Assembly: GCF_039523415.1 (NCBI RefSeq)
Contig: NZ_BAAAFG010000014.1
Span: 62,001-126,000, forward strand
Length of the DNA stretch: 64,000 nucleotides
Direction: 5' to 3'
Source of the DNA: Gangjinia marincola
Lineage (GTDB): Bacteria > Bacteroidota > Bacteroidia > Flavobacteriales > Flavobacteriaceae
The translations under genes and the position numbers were made by a program. Positions 63,109 through 64,000 of the stretch are shown here, one piece after another (within the stretch, counting starts at the first letter, position 1; the number at the start of each line of letters is the position of its first letter). The notes beneath the pieces were generated by a model that saw only the letters and a list, made by a program, of their open reading frames with translations, did not search any database and was not told the DNA's origin.

Positions 63109-63139
63109 TTTGCTAAAGCACCTTTTAACGATACATTTG
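63109..63139 (+). promoter_or_regulatory. Flavobacterial promoter: TTTG, 19 bases, TACATTTG
   Basis: TTTG at 63109-63112 and TACATTTG at 63132-63139, with exactly 19 bases between them, match the Bacteroidota consensus TTTG-N19-TAnnTTTG. Transcription would start near 63146, 13 bases before the TTG codon of the next gene. Confidence 0.7.
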
Positions 63140-63158
63140 CTTTCTAAACCGTTGGCTA

Positions 63159-64000
63159 TTGAAAAAAGCTTTACTCAGCTTATTGTCGCTTTCTTCTATT
63201 AGTTTCTTTGCTCAGGATTTAACTCAAATCGGTAAGGCTGATCTCTTTACGCTTAGTGGCGGAATAAACGCAAATACCATCTTTTACGATGGAACTGCAC
63301 TACGAGATCCTTTCACTTACATTTTAAGTGGTAATTTAAATGCCAATATTAGCGGGATTTATAACATTCCGATTTCATTTTCGTATTCTAATCAGGATTT
63401 TGAATATAGTCAGCCCTTTAAATTCAATCGGTTAAGCATTCATCCATCCTACAAATGGGTCACGGCTCATATTGGAGATGTAGCAAGTTCATTCTCACCT
63501 TACACGGTGAATGGACATCAATACACCGGATTGGGAGTGGACATTACCCCAAATAAACCCTATAAGATTAGCGCCTTTGGCGGAAGACTAATTAGAGCCC
63601 TGGAATATGATGAGGAGCGACCGGATCAATTACCCGCTTATCGCAGAATGGGCTACGGAATCAAATCCTCCTATCAATTCAAAAAAGCGAATGTAGGTCT
63701 TACGATTTTTGGTGCTAAAGATGATGAGAGTTCTTTAAATCAACCCGTGCCTGATGAAACCGGAATCACACCAAAAGAAAATCTGGTAGTGAGTCTGGAT
63801 GGAGGAATCACGCTTTTTGATAAAGCTGTATTGGGAGCAGAATTTGCTACCTCTGCGGTGACTCAAAACCTTAATGCTGCAGATGCTGAGGGAAACATTG
63901 GCGCACTGGGATTTGCCTTTGATGAAAAGACCACCACAAATTACTACAATGCCTTTAATGTGCGTTTGGATTATGCGATCCTAAAGGGGACCATTGGTGC
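63159..64000 (+). CDS. Outer-membrane beta-barrel type protein, partial (C-terminus beyond right edge)
   Basis: An open reading frame from TTG 63159 to the right edge, 280 codons and in frame at the edge. It begins with a signal peptide (KKALLSLLSLSSISFFAQ) followed by beta-rich sequence with alternating aromatic residues (SGIYNIPISFSYSNQDFEYS, VGLTIFGAKDDESSL) of the kind found in outer-membrane barrels. The family is not recognised. The TTG start is supported by the promoter immediately upstream and the signal peptide. Confidence 0.7.
   Translation, partial: MKKALLSLLSLSSISFFAQDLTQIGKADLFTLSGGINANTIFYDGTALRDPFTYILSGNLNANISGIYNIPISFSYSNQDFEYSQPFKFNRLSIHPSYKWVTAHIGDVASSFSPYTVNGHQYTGLGVDITPNKPYKISAFGGRLIRALEYDEERPDQLPAYRRMGYGIKSSYQFKKANVGLTIFGAKDDESSLNQPVPDETGITPKENLVVSLDGGITLFDKAVLGAEFATSAVTQNLNAADAEGNIGALGFAFDEKTTTNYYNAFNVRLDYAILKGTIG

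Noticed and set aside
1..64000. CRISPR arrays, tRNA or rRNA genes, insertion sequences, integrases or phage genes
   Set aside because: No regularly spaced repeats, cloverleaf-like segments, transposase or integrase motifs were seen on reading either strand.

Overview
The window is AT-rich chromosomal DNA from a member of the Bacteroidota, most likely the family Flavobacteriaceae. This rests on the gene families (MoxR/DUF4350/DUF4129/SpoIIM locus, 2TM-domain proteins, TonB receptor with an N-terminal carboxypeptidase-like domain, DUF2141, NDH-2, Bacteroidota-type VgrG) and on promoter-like TAnnTTTG boxes. No rRNA, tRNA, CRISPR array, insertion sequence or integrase was found. The sequence is a draft: a 134-base run of N lies inside vgrG, and two genes carry one-base shifts in homopolymers.

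Layout. 1-4856: a translationally coupled membrane operon on the minus strand (SpoIIM-like, multi-pass protein, DUF4129, DUF4350, MoxR ATPase), divergent from an RDD protein. 5025-15504: an AT-rich minus-strand island of VgrG, a 284-aa unknown, a DUF4280/PAAR-like tip protein, a possible DUF6402 protein, a small membrane protein, a large protein with a lysozyme-like C-terminal region, and four consecutive lipoproteins. I read it as an orphan type VI secretion (T6SS) VgrG-effector-immunity module, and it is the most interesting region. 15505-16219 has no gene. 16220-28023: housekeeping and accessory genes (cyclophilin lipoprotein, NUDIX hydrolase, acyltransferase, ECF sigma factor with a membrane partner, NDH-2, TonB receptor, VOC and DUF2141 proteins, DUF1287, DJ-1/PfpI lipoprotein) with a TPR remnant and a frameshifted class V aminotransferase. 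28302-33008: a LytS/LytTR-type two-component operon with three 2TM modules and an amidohydrolase. 33070-40401: TRIC-like channel, PH-domain protein, alpha/beta hydrolase, DUF6122 protein, exonuclease/GIY-YIG fusion, S41 peptidase and YitT protein.

40410-56111 is an efflux-type locus: an HlyD-like adaptor, two ABC ATPases and four FtsX/MacB-like permeases of about 800 aa on the minus strand, divergent from a sigma-54 activator and its histidine kinase. The divergent region carries two 17-bp boxes spaced exactly 22 bp, probably sites for the activator. 56255-64000 holds lpdA, an FMN reductase, a PabB-like enzyme, tilS, a DsbD-like protein and the start of an outer-membrane protein with a near-perfect flavobacterial promoter.

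A short GC-rich palindrome related to CGCTTTCGCGGAAGCG recurs about ten times in this AT-rich sequence, both between and inside genes. It is a candidate dispersed signal or mobile palindrome.
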